NCBI GenBank assembly: GCA_002373595.1
Contig: DFKT01000003.1
Span: 7,769-28,186 of the forward strand
From: Lachnospiraceae bacterium UBA3638
GTDB taxonomy: Bacteria; Bacillota; Clostridia; Lachnospirales; Lachnospiraceae
Reading direction: 5' to 3'
Length of the DNA stretch: 20,418 bases
The position numbers and the translations under genes were made by a program. This document shows, in pieces, positions 1 to 7,001 of this stretch. The first letter of the stretch is position 1; the number at the start of each line of letters is the position of its first letter. The notes below the pieces were generated by a model. It was not told the DNA's origin, did no database searches, and saw nothing but the letters and a program-made list of their open reading frames with translations.

Positions 1-611
1 TTCTCGGCATATGCCTTAAGCATTGCGACTACATCTTTTGCCACGAATTTCTTCTCATAATCGGACATCGAGTTGTATTCGCTGTTAAGCTTCTCGATCT
101 GAGTTCTGTCACCTAAGGTAACGTTGTTTATAGCGGGAAGCTTGTTTACGGCTACATTGAGGTTATATGCTTTGTCGTATGCATCCTGGTACTGAGGGTC
201 AACGATGGATTCAACATCGTCGAGTGAGTAAAGAGCCTCATCTATCGAAAGGTAAGCTTTACCTCCCTGATAGGTTACATAGTCGACTTTGCCTTGTACA
301 TACTGGGTGTTTCCGGAGGAATCGGTCGTTGCGATGTTGACCGTCTTTCCTACAAGACTGCTTGCTCTCGACATATCCATACTCTCGGACATGTTGGTGA
401 TCGCCTCAACCTGTGAGAACTGAGCATACTGGGAAATGTACTCCGTGTTAGAAGTCGGCTCGAGAGGATCCTGGTACTGCATCTGTGCGACGAGGAGTGA
501 GAGAAACGCCTCTTTGTCCATGTCACCGCCGGCCTTTTCTTTGGTCTTAAGTGAGTTCTGAGAAGCTGACTCAACGATCTGGCCGTCTTTTACTGCTGCT
601 ACTCCTGCCAT
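1..611 (-). CDS. flgD: Flagellar hook-capping protein FlgD, 3' end outside window
   Basis: Partial gene: it starts at ATG 611 and runs off the left edge after 203 complete codons. FlgD sits as a cap on the growing hook and directs FlgE polymerisation outside the cell. Residues 32-80 are the conserved FlgD N-terminal domain, with the hallmark stretch AFLSLLVAQMQYQDPLEPT and then YISQYAQFSQVEAITNM. Residues about 84-138 look like a small beta-rich segment (SLVGKTVNI to YSLDDVESIVD). From about residue 140 the protein becomes helical. Residues 152-203 (VNKLPAINNVTLGDRTQIEK and onward) resemble a repeat module of Gram-positive surface proteins rather than the Tudor/FnIII part of E. coli FlgD. AAAGGA six bases before the ATG is a good ribosome binding site. 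It follows fliK by 48 bases and shares its transcript; flgE would be expected next, outside the window. Confidence 0.93.
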   Translation of the reverse strand, partial: MAGVAAVKDGQIVESASQNSLKTKEKAGGDMDKEAFLSLLVAQMQYQDPLEPTSNTEYISQYAQFSQVEAITNMSESMDMSRASSLVGKTVNIATTDSSGNTQYVQGKVDYVTYQGGKAYLSIDEALYSLDDVESIVDPQYQDAYDKAYNLNVAVNKLPAINNVTLGDRTQIEKLNSEYNSMSDYEKKFVAKDVVAMLKAYAE

Positions 612-659
612 GTGATTTCCTTTCCCGGCCCTCATCTGTCAAAGGCCGTAATAGATGCC

Positions 660-2141
660 TTACGCGGTATAGTTGACCGTACCGCCCTCGGCTTTCATCA
701 TTTCAGCAGTGAGTCTGTCTTCATCCGACAGTTCTTCCAGATCTTCCTCTCCGAAATCCGGTCCAAGGTTTAATCTGCGCGTTCTGCGTATACGACTGTC
801 GTCTCCCTGCTGATCATTCCTGTCCTGTCTCTGCTCGTTCGATCTCTGATCGAATGCCCTTGCCTCAACCGTTACTTCGATCTGAGCTACCTTGATGCCC
901 TGCTCTTCGAACTGATCTCTAAGCTGAACCATCTGTGACTCAAGTGCTGCCCTTACGCTCTCATTCTGAGCTACGAAGTTTGCGGTTACGTTACCGCCTT
1001 CGCTTACAAGGCTTACTTTAACGGTTCCGAGCGAAGCGGGGTGAAGCTGCATCTCGAGGCTCTGCATATCAGGCTTTACCTGAGCCTTCATGTAATCAAG
1101 GATCTGATCTGCGATCTCCTGAGTGTCGGCATATCTTGCTGACTGTGCTGCCTCTTCTGCGGGAACATTAAACTCGGTATTTAAGGGAGCCTGTGCCTGT
1201 GCGTTCTGATGACCTGCTGCATTCTCATGAGCGTTCTCATCATTTCCGCGTCCGGCGCTTCTGAGCCCAGCCTGTGCTCCGAGGGTCTGTCCATCGCTTA
1301 ATGTAGCGTTCTTAACATCTGCAGTATCTTCATCTGCGGATACTCTGACTGAAATCTTCTTTGACACACTGTCGTCAGTCTTTACGATTACATCGGCTTC
1401 AGGTCTTACCTGCTCGGTGATCTCGGGCTTTACATCAGCCTTAACTTCCTCGATTGCCTGCTTAAGGTCGGAAACTTTAATGCCGATCTCTCCTGCGGGC
1501 TTGGCAAGCTGCTCATCGAGAGCTGCGGTGATCTCTTTGAATGCTGCATATCCTTCCTCGTTGGTGAGGAGAGCTGCGGTATCTTCCTCTCCGATAGCCG
1601 ACAGTACGAACTGTGTGAGGTTATCCTGATCGAGAAGATCTTCTGCGGTCATTCCGAGGTCCGTAAGGATCGCATCTGCATCTTCGGGAGAAATGTCGAG
1701 CACTTCGATGGTCCGGGTCAGAAACTCTGCTGCGATGGCGGTCATAAGCACTTCTGCTTCTCCGAGATCAACTTCCGAAGCTGCATCTTCGCCTACAGCC
1801 TTGTCATCGGTTCCGACAGTCTTTTCAGACTTTTCGGTCTTGTCTGACTTGCCTTCGGTGTCATTCTTGACATTCTTTTCGGACTTTGAAGTGCTTTCGG
1901 CTTTGTCAGCCTTGTCAGCAGGCTTCTTGTCATCGGGCCTGGCCTTGGGCTCGCTTTCCTTTACGCTCTTAGCGGCATCAGTTCCCTGTGCGGCAGCGCT
2001 GCTCTGATCTGTCCATACATCCTGGAAACTCTTGGAATCTGCGTTTACCGATCCTTTTGCGCCCTGAATCGCAGAAGTCTTGGGATCCGCAGAAATAGAA
2101 TTAAGCAGACTGCCCGCATCATTAATGGGTGGAATGTTCAT
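660..2141 (-). CDS. fliK: Flagellar hook-length control protein FliK
   Basis: Secreted molecular ruler that measures the hook and switches export specificity from hook to filament subunits through FlhB. ATG 2141 is chosen because AAAGGAG lies six bases upstream; ATGs at 2147 and 2177 are in frame but badly spaced. The product is 493 residues. Residues about 58-115 are a low-complexity Lys/Asp/Glu/Ser tract, as expected for an unfolded ruler. Residues about 125-210 look like a compact helical domain. Residues about 340-430 match the Flg_hook C-terminal domain, with MQLHPASLGTVKVSL as the signature, which corresponds to the FlhB-interacting part. A tail after 430 is first Arg/Gln rich, then acidic, and ends VNYTA. 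It lies between ylxF and flgD as in the Bacillus fla/che operon. Unlike its upstream neighbours it has its own leader with a sigma-28-type promoter. Confidence 0.92.
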   Translation of the reverse strand: MNIPPINDAGSLLNSISADPKTSAIQGAKGSVNADSKSFQDVWTDQSSAAAQGTDAAKSVKESEPKARPDDKKPADKADKAESTSKSEKNVKNDTEGKSDKTEKSEKTVGTDDKAVGEDAASEVDLGEAEVLMTAIAAEFLTRTIEVLDISPEDADAILTDLGMTAEDLLDQDNLTQFVLSAIGEEDTAALLTNEEGYAAFKEITAALDEQLAKPAGEIGIKVSDLKQAIEEVKADVKPEITEQVRPEADVIVKTDDSVSKKISVRVSADEDTADVKNATLSDGQTLGAQAGLRSAGRGNDENAHENAAGHQNAQAQAPLNTEFNVPAEEAAQSARYADTQEIADQILDYMKAQVKPDMQSLEMQLHPASLGTVKVSLVSEGGNVTANFVAQNESVRAALESQMVQLRDQFEEQGIKVAQIEVTVEARAFDQRSNEQRQDRNDQQGDDSRIRRTRRLNLGPDFGEEDLEELSDEDRLTAEMMKAEGGTVNYTA

Positions 2142-2161
2142 TTGCATCTCCTTTCTGCTCC

Positions 2162-2190
2162 TATCGCCTTTCTTCATCCGTGAAGCGATA
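2162..2190 (-). promoter_or_regulatory. Hairpin in the fliK 5' leader next to the ribosome binding site
   Basis: Read on the minus strand, UAUCGC pairs with GCGAUA and UUCA pairs with UGAA around a CGGA loop, with a GAAAG bulge on the 3' side. The stem ends eight bases before the AAAGGAG ribosome binding site of fliK (2148-2154). It may affect ribosome access or transcript stability, but that role is inferred. It could also be coincidental folding. Confidence 0.4.
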
Positions 2191-2232
2191 TCGGCTATTT
2201 ATGCAAACAAACATCCTTGTATAGTCTGCTCT

Positions 2233-2257
2233 CGGGTATTATATCGGCACATACCCG
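2233..2257. repeat. 7-bp inverted repeat straddling the fliK promoter -10
   Basis: CGGGTAT (2233-2239) and ATACCCG (2251-2257) form a perfect inverted repeat with an 11-bp spacer that contains the GCCGATAT -10 element (2241-2248). Half-site centres are 18 bp apart, roughly two DNA turns, which would suit a dimeric DNA-binding protein. No specific regulator can be named from sequence alone. Confidence 0.5.
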
Positions 2258-2268
2258 TCAAAACTTTA
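2241..2268 (-). promoter_or_regulatory. Sigma-28/sigma-D (FliA-type) promoter upstream of fliK
   Basis: On the minus strand TAAAGTTT (2268-2261) is followed by GCCGATAT (2248-2241). Counted from TAAA the spacing is 16 bases. Both elements match the published flagellar sigma consensus (TAAA, N14-16, GCCGATAT in Bacillus; TAAAGTTT, N11, GCCGATAA in enterics). The predicted transcript start is near 2234, giving a leader of about 93 bases before fliK. A second GCCGATAT occurs at 2195-2188 but has no TAAA at the right distance. The match is visible directly; use by sigma-28 is inferred. Confidence 0.75.
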
Positions 2269-2282
2269 TACTAAATTATGAC

Positions 2283-2315
2283 AAAACGCCGCACAAATGT
2301 TCCCATCGTGCAGCG
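2283..2315 (-). terminator. Intrinsic-terminator-like hairpin after ylxF
   Basis: Nine bases after the ylxF stop codon, the minus-strand RNA can pair CGCUGCAC (2315-2308) with GUGCGGCG (2294-2287), eight pairs including one G-U, across a 13-base loop. UUUUG follows at once, then an A/U-rich stretch. The U tract is short, so termination may be partial and allow read-through into fliK. It lies directly upstream of the sigma-28 promoter. Confidence 0.5.
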
Positions 2316-2323
2316 CCGGTGTT

Positions 2324-3205
2324 TTAGGTCTGTGGATCCATTATCTTGGTCACTCTGGCGGCAAAATCAGATGACATCGCATCCATTATCTTCGCTCTGT
2401 CCTCGGCATTCATTGACTCGAGGATCCTGGCGACCAGAGCTATACCCTGGGAGTCTGCCATCTCTTCGAATGCCGCAGCCGCCTGCTTTGGCTTCATGTT
2501 CGAGTAGCCGAGCACATAATCGTCCCATTTCTTGTCGACTTCTATCTGGGCTACGACCTGCTTGTACAGGAATTCAGCAGTCGCAGGATCCATAGTCTCG
2601 TAGTATTTCTTGTATTCTTCCGGACCCGGGCCGTTCTCGGCGTATATGACTTCCTCGTAGAATTCGTTCCTGATCCTCTGGAACTCCACCTGCATCTTTT
2701 CGAACTCGGAAAGTCTTGTGATCTCGCTGGTGAGTTCCGTTATACGGTCGTCCTTATTCTTGTTCTGTGTCTGAAGCGTCTCTACCTGAAGTTCAAGCGA
2801 ATAGATTGTATTAACCGCATCGGCAAGACTCGTATATCCACCGTAAGCAGATCCGTCCACAACCTCCGAAGTCCCGTTCCCGGGCAGGATCTTGTTGACT
2901 ACGGGTACGTCCTTGAGTATCGGAGTGAGCACGGAGCTTCCGAATCCGCCGACATCAAGTTTTATCACTACGCAGACAACTGCAAGCCAGAGGCAGACGA
3001 TAAAGAGAGTCGCAAGGAATGTGACAAATCCGCCGCCTTCCTTGTCCTCATCGAGTTCTTCTTCCTGGGCTGCGATCTCTTTGGCACGTTGTTTTGCGGC
3101 CTTCTTCGCCTCAGCCTGCTCTTTTTTTAACTTTTTCTTTTCTTCCTGGAGACGTTTCTTCTCGGCCTGGGCCTCTTTCTCCTCCGGAGTAAGTTCTTTT
3201 GCCAT
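2324..3205 (-). CDS. ylxF: YlxF/MotE-like flagellar membrane protein
   Basis: The product is 293 residues. A very basic and acidic N-terminal coiled coil (residues 8-50, Lys/Glu/Ala rich, cytoplasmic) precedes one transmembrane helix at about 60-82 (FVTFLATLFIVCLWLAVVCV). Next comes an extracellular linker, a heptad-like helix at about 128-170, and a C-terminal domain at about 200-293 containing VLGYSNMKPKQAAAAFEEM and ARILESMNAEDRAKIMDAM. That last domain resembles MgtE-N/MotE-type helical repeats. Its position between fliJ and fliK is that of ylxF in Bacillus, whose exact role is not established; MotE of Rhizobium assists motor assembly. It starts 16 bases after fliJ, with AAGGCGG five bases before the ATG. 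The charged N-terminal extension makes it longer than I would expect for the family. Identification rests on domain pattern and synteny. Confidence 0.8.
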   Translation of the reverse strand: MAKELTPEEKEAQAEKKRLQEEKKKLKKEQAEAKKAAKQRAKEIAAQEEELDEDKEGGGFVTFLATLFIVCLWLAVVCVVIKLDVGGFGSSVLTPILKDVPVVNKILPGNGTSEVVDGSAYGGYTSLADAVNTIYSLELQVETLQTQNKNKDDRITELTSEITRLSEFEKMQVEFQRIRNEFYEEVIYAENGPGPEEYKKYYETMDPATAEFLYKQVVAQIEVDKKWDDYVLGYSNMKPKQAAAAFEEMADSQGIALVARILESMNAEDRAKIMDAMSSDFAARVTKIMDPQT

Positions 3206-3221
3206 AAATACCGCCTTCTAT

Positions 3222-3677
3222 CTAGTCGTCATTTTGATTCTTTCGCCCGTGTACATAGGTCGTAAGCTCGTCTATGACCTTGCTCTCGGCTCTGTTCTCT
3301 TCGATCCTGAATTCGTCGAAAGCCTTCTCTTTGAGTTTTTCGTATATCTTTCTCTCCCGGACCGCTCCTTCGAGCTGTTCCCTTGCCGCCTCAAGTACTG
3401 CTTCGGCACGCTTTACCTGCTTTGTCTGCTCCTCGATCCTCTGATCGCACAGCATCCTCGACATCTGATTGTCTTCTATATCCCGGAGATTGAGCTTTCC
3501 GTTAAGGAGCATCGCTGCCTGATTCTCCAGCCTGATCCTCTCCTCAAGGAGTTTCCTCTTCTTCTCCTCTTCCTCGTCCAGCGCCTGCCTGGCCTGTGCA
3601 AATTCCTGCCTGGCCTGCGTCTCCATCTTGTTTTTTATGTCGAGAATATTCTGTAACCCGTATCTGAATCTCGCCAT
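3222..3677 (-). CDS. fliJ: Flagellar export protein FliJ
   Basis: Small coiled-coil stalk protein of the export apparatus. It sits in the centre of the FliI hexamer, contacts FlhA and helps recycle export chaperones. The 151-residue product begins MARFRYGLQNILDIKNKME, the usual FliJ opening. It then continues as an almost uninterrupted antiparallel coiled coil full of Glu, Lys, Arg and Gln (EEEEKKRKLLEERIRLENQA), ending in a hydrophilic tail. Length is typical (about 145-150). The ATG lies one base after the fliI stop codon (TAACATG), so translation is probably coupled to fliI. FliJ is poorly conserved in sequence, so operon position adds much of the certainty. Confidence 0.88.
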   Translation of the reverse strand: MARFRYGLQNILDIKNKMETQARQEFAQARQALDEEEEKKRKLLEERIRLENQAAMLLNGKLNLRDIEDNQMSRMLCDQRIEEQTKQVKRAEAVLEAAREQLEGAVRERKIYEKLKEKAFDEFRIEENRAESKVIDELTTYVHGRKNQNDD

Positions 3678-3678
3678 G

Positions 3679-5016
3679 TTACTCTACATCATCCGCAAAA
3701 AGTTCCCCGAGCATCTTCACGCTGTCCTCAAACGTGAACTTCTCATCCGTCTCCTGACAAAGGAACTTGTTGACCTCATCTATCTTCGATATCGCATAAT
3801 CGATATTCTTATTGCTGCCGCTCTTGTACGCACCGATATTGATAAGATCCTCTGCCTCGTTATATGTCGCAAGCACCGTCTTCAGCCTGGAGGCCAGCGC
3901 CTTGTGCTCTCTCGATGCGATCATGCTCATACATCTCGATATGCTCTGCAGCACATCGATCGCAGGATAGTGATTCTTGTGTCCGAGCTTTCTGTCGAGC
4001 ATTATATGTCCGTCGAGTATACTTCTCGCCGTATCGGTGATCGGCTCATTGAAATCATCGCCGTCTACAAGCACTGTGTACAGACCCGTTATGGAGCCCT
4101 TGTCCGACTTGCCCGCACGCTCTAAAAGCTTCGGCATCTCGGAATATACACTGGGTGGATATCCTCTCGTAACGGGAGGTTCTCCGCTCGCAAGTCCTAT
4201 CTCACGCTGCGCCATCGAGAATCTGGTCAGGGAGTCCATCATCAGGAGCACGTCCTTTCCCTGATCCCTGAAAAACTCTGCGATAGCGGTGGCAGTCATC
4301 GCCGCCTTCTTTCTCTCGAGGGCAGGTCTGTCGGAAGTAGCCACCACGACTACGCTCCTTTTCATACCTTCATCGCCGAGGTCTCTTTCTATGAATTCAC
4401 GAACCTCTCGTCCCCGCTCACCTATGAGTGCAATGACGTTGATGTCCGCTTTTGTATTTCTTGCAAACATACCCATGAGGGTTGACTTGCCGACACCGGA
4501 TCCTGCGAAAATGCCTATTCTCTGTCCCTTGCCGAGTGTGATGAGTCCGTCTACGGCTTTAACTCCCAAAGGAAGCACTTCGTCTATTATCGCTCTGGTC
4601 ATGGGATCCGGGGGCGGTGCGTCTACGGGGTACTGCTCACCCTCGATCACACTTCCGTCATTCGGCACTCCCATTGCATTGACGCTCTTGCCGAGAAGAT
4701 CGTTACTCACAGTTACTCTCAAAGGATAACCCGTATTCTCTACAACGCTTCCGAGTCCTATTCCATCCGTCACACCGTAAGGCATGAGAAGAGTCTTCTT
4801 GTCTTTAAATCCAACGACTTCCGCAAGTATCGGTTCGCCGCTTCCCGTCTCATCTCCCTTGGGAAGGATCCTGCACAGGTCGCCCAGCTTGGCATCGGGG
4901 CCTGCGCTCTCTATCGTCAGCCCGACAACATTCACCACCTTTCCCATCTTGCGGAAGAAGGTCGCATCGAGTACTCTTGAATACTTTGAATAATTGACCG
5001 TAGGAGTAACAACCAT
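3679..5016 (-). CDS. fliI: Flagellum-specific ATPase FliI
   Basis: F1-beta-like hexameric ATPase that energises unloading of substrates into the flagellar type III export gate at the inner face of the membrane. The product is 445 residues, a normal length. Walker A is AGSGVGKST at 171-179. Walker B is VLLMMD at about 256-261, followed by SLTRFSMAQREIGL, which is diagnostic of FliI/SctN-type ATPases. GERGREVREFIERDLG (199-214) is also characteristic. The N-terminal beta-barrel domain occupies about 20-95 and the C-terminal helical domain about 350-445. ATG 5016 lies one base beyond the fliH stop codon; the ribosome binding site is weak (AAAGA), so coupled translation is likely. Confidence 0.97.
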   Translation of the reverse strand: MVVTPTVNYSKYSRVLDATFFRKMGKVVNVVGLTIESAGPDAKLGDLCRILPKGDETGSGEPILAEVVGFKDKKTLLMPYGVTDGIGLGSVVENTGYPLRVTVSNDLLGKSVNAMGVPNDGSVIEGEQYPVDAPPPDPMTRAIIDEVLPLGVKAVDGLITLGKGQRIGIFAGSGVGKSTLMGMFARNTKADINVIALIGERGREVREFIERDLGDEGMKRSVVVVATSDRPALERKKAAMTATAIAEFFRDQGKDVLLMMDSLTRFSMAQREIGLASGEPPVTRGYPPSVYSEMPKLLERAGKSDKGSITGLYTVLVDGDDFNEPITDTARSILDGHIMLDRKLGHKNHYPAIDVLQSISRCMSMIASREHKALASRLKTVLATYNEAEDLINIGAYKSGSNKNIDYAISKIDEVNKFLCQETDEKFTFEDSVKMLGELFADDVE

Positions 5017-5017
5017 A

Positions 5018-5923
5018 TCAGTTCTTTACGTATGACAGCATCTTAAGTTTGGCTGCAAGCTCAGACAGTTCCGTTCCGATGCCGCAATCAAATATACCGC
5101 CGTCGGTTTCGATAAGGCAGTCGCCACCCGAAAGAGAAATATCATTGACGATCTCTATGACCGAATCGGGAAGCGCAGCAGCCTCCTTGAGTTTGTCTTT
5201 ATTGGCGGAGACCAGTTCGTAGTTCTCTCCGCTTACATGTATGAGAAAGCTCCTCGCGCCCTCGACCTGTCTGATAGTAGTGGTCATGAGATGGATGAGG
5301 ATCTCTTTCTGTGCTTTCATATCCAGACCGAGTATATGCCCGTAGATATCGGTTATCGTATCGACGAGCGAGCTCTCCATGCCGCTGTAGACTTCCCTGT
5401 ACTGATCCTCTAAAGCGGCCTTTTCCCGGTCGAGCCCGGCAAGTTTTTCGGAGTAATCAGCCTCCGCGGCTCTTCGTCCTTCCTCATGACCGGACATATA
5501 TCCTTCGTCATGAGCGGATTTCCTGATATTGTCAGCCTGTACCGAAGCCTCTGCAAGTATGCGATCCGCTTCGCTTCTGGCTGTTGCTGTTATCTCATCC
5601 GCATCGGCATTCGCACGGTCTATTATCGCCTGCGTATCAACTGTGGGAATATGGTGTTTAACGATATTGCCGGGCTGAAAACCTTCTTCACCTTCAGCAC
5701 CTTCTTCGTACACACCCCCTTCGCCCTCGGTGACATCTCCAAAAAGAAGCTCATCGACAGCTTCGCCCTCGGCGGGAAGACCTGAGACAAAACCGGCATT
5801 TTCCGGTCTTTCCATCTTAGCGGCGAGAGCTTCTATCCTGCGGCTTACGAGTTCGTTATTATCCAGTGAACGCGGTGAATCCGTCTCAATATTAAGATTG
5901 TAATTCTTAAGCAGATTAGACAA
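5018..5923 (-). CDS. fliH: Flagellar export apparatus protein FliH
   Basis: Peripheral stator of the export ATPase: it binds FliI and FliJ and links them to the C ring. The 301-residue product has an acidic, Glu/Gly-rich region at about 50-85. A long helix of Ala/Asp/Glu residues follows at about 97-185 (ADEITATARSEADRILAEAS), containing spaced Gly residues (HDEGYMSGHEEGRRAAEADY) like the GxxxG helix of FliH. A C-terminal domain spans about 200-301. The start is TTG 5923, overlapping the end of fliG by 8 bases, with GGAG nine bases upstream. No ATG occurs in frame until residue 37, so the TTG start is favoured. It sits between fliG and fliI as in other fla operons. FliH diverges quickly; context supports the call. 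Confidence 0.9.
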   Translation of the reverse strand: MSNLLKNYNLNIETDSPRSLDNNELVSRRIEALAAKMERPENAGFVSGLPAEGEAVDELLFGDVTEGEGGVYEEGAEGEEGFQPGNIVKHHIPTVDTQAIIDRANADADEITATARSEADRILAEASVQADNIRKSAHDEGYMSGHEEGRRAAEADYSEKLAGLDREKAALEDQYREVYSGMESSLVDTITDIYGHILGLDMKAQKEILIHLMTTTIRQVEGARSFLIHVSGENYELVSANKDKLKEAAALPDSVIEIVNDISLSGGDCLIETDGGIFDCGIGTELSELAAKLKMLSYVKN

Positions 5924-6926
5924 CTATTTCGTCTCCACCGCCTCTCGAGATGATGATCTCGCCGGCGTCCTCGAGTTTCCTTATGATGTTTACTATCTTC
6001 TGCTGTGCTTCCTCGACGTCCTTCATACGTACAGGACCCATGAATTCCATGTCCTCTTTGATCATGACTGCAAGACGCTTTGAAAGGTTTCCGAATATCG
6101 CATTCTGAACCTGCTCGTTCGCACCCTTAAGTGCGATACCGAGGTCATTATTATCAACATCACGAAGCACACGCTGTATCGACTTATCATCAAGCAGCAA
6201 TACGTCCTCGAATACGAACATCTTCTTTCTGATCTCGTCGGCAAGTTCGGGCTCTTCGATCTCGAGGGATTCCATGATATGCTTCTCTGTTCCTCTGTCG
6301 ACGGAGTTGAGTATCTCGACAACGGAATCGACACCGCCGATGATGGTGTAATCCTGGTTGACGAGGGATGCAAGCTTGGATTCGAGCACTTTCTCGACCT
6401 CCTTGATGACATCGGGGCTTGTACGGTCCATGACTGCGATACGCTTTGCAACATCCGCCTGTCTGTCGGGCGGGAGTGCGGAAATGATCATAGCAGCCTG
6501 GTTAGGTGCAAGGTATGAAAGGATAAGAGCGATCGTCTGAGGATGCTCGTCCTGAATGAAGTTTATCAGCTGTGAAGCGTCGGTCTTGCGTACAAACTCG
6601 AAAGGCTTAACCTGAAGCGAAGCGGTAAGACGTCCGATAACATCGAGTGCTCTCTCGCTTCCGAGGGATTTCTCGAGCAGTTCTTTGGCGTATCCGATAC
6701 CACCCTCTGCGATGTACTGCTGTGCAAGGCAGACTCCGTAGAACTCCTCAATGACAGCTTCCTTGACCTGGGGAGTTACGCTTCTGGTATTGGCGATCTC
6801 AAGAGTGAGGTCTTCGATCTCCTCCTCTTTGAGATGCTTAAAGATACCCGCACTTCGCTCAGGGCCGAGTGAAATGAGAAGTATCGCAGCTTTCTGTGTT
6901 CCGTTAAGATCACCTAATTCTGACAT
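5916..6926 (-). CDS. fliG: Flagellar motor switch protein FliG
   Basis: Rotor protein on the cytoplasmic face of the MS ring; it bears the charged helix that the MotAB stator pushes against. ATG 6926 is chosen over an upstream TTG (6956) because AAGGA lies eight bases upstream and the product then begins MSELGDLNGTQKAAILLISL, the normal FliG opening. The product is 336 residues, equal to the Bacillus protein. The N domain (FliF binding) covers about 1-100. The middle domain carries EHPQTIALILSYL at 127-139. The C domain contains VLLLDDKSIQRVLRDVD, the torque helix with its alternating acidic and basic residues, then EFMGPVRMKDVEEAQQKIV. Its end overlaps fliH by 8 bases. It follows fliF after 75 non-coding bases. 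Confidence 0.98.
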   Translation of the reverse strand: MSELGDLNGTQKAAILLISLGPERSAGIFKHLKEEEIEDLTLEIANTRSVTPQVKEAVIEEFYGVCLAQQYIAEGGIGYAKELLEKSLGSERALDVIGRLTASLQVKPFEFVRKTDASQLINFIQDEHPQTIALILSYLAPNQAAMIISALPPDRQADVAKRIAVMDRTSPDVIKEVEKVLESKLASLVNQDYTIIGGVDSVVEILNSVDRGTEKHIMESLEIEEPELADEIRKKMFVFEDVLLLDDKSIQRVLRDVDNNDLGIALKGANEQVQNAIFGNLSKRLAVMIKEDMEFMGPVRMKDVEEAQQKIVNIIRKLEDAGEIIISRGGGDEIVV

Positions 6927-7001
6927 ATCGTTTTTCCTTCTTTGGGTCTGCGCCAAAAATGCTTTCTCGCGGACTCGACTCTCGTCTCGTGTCGAAAAAA
7001 T

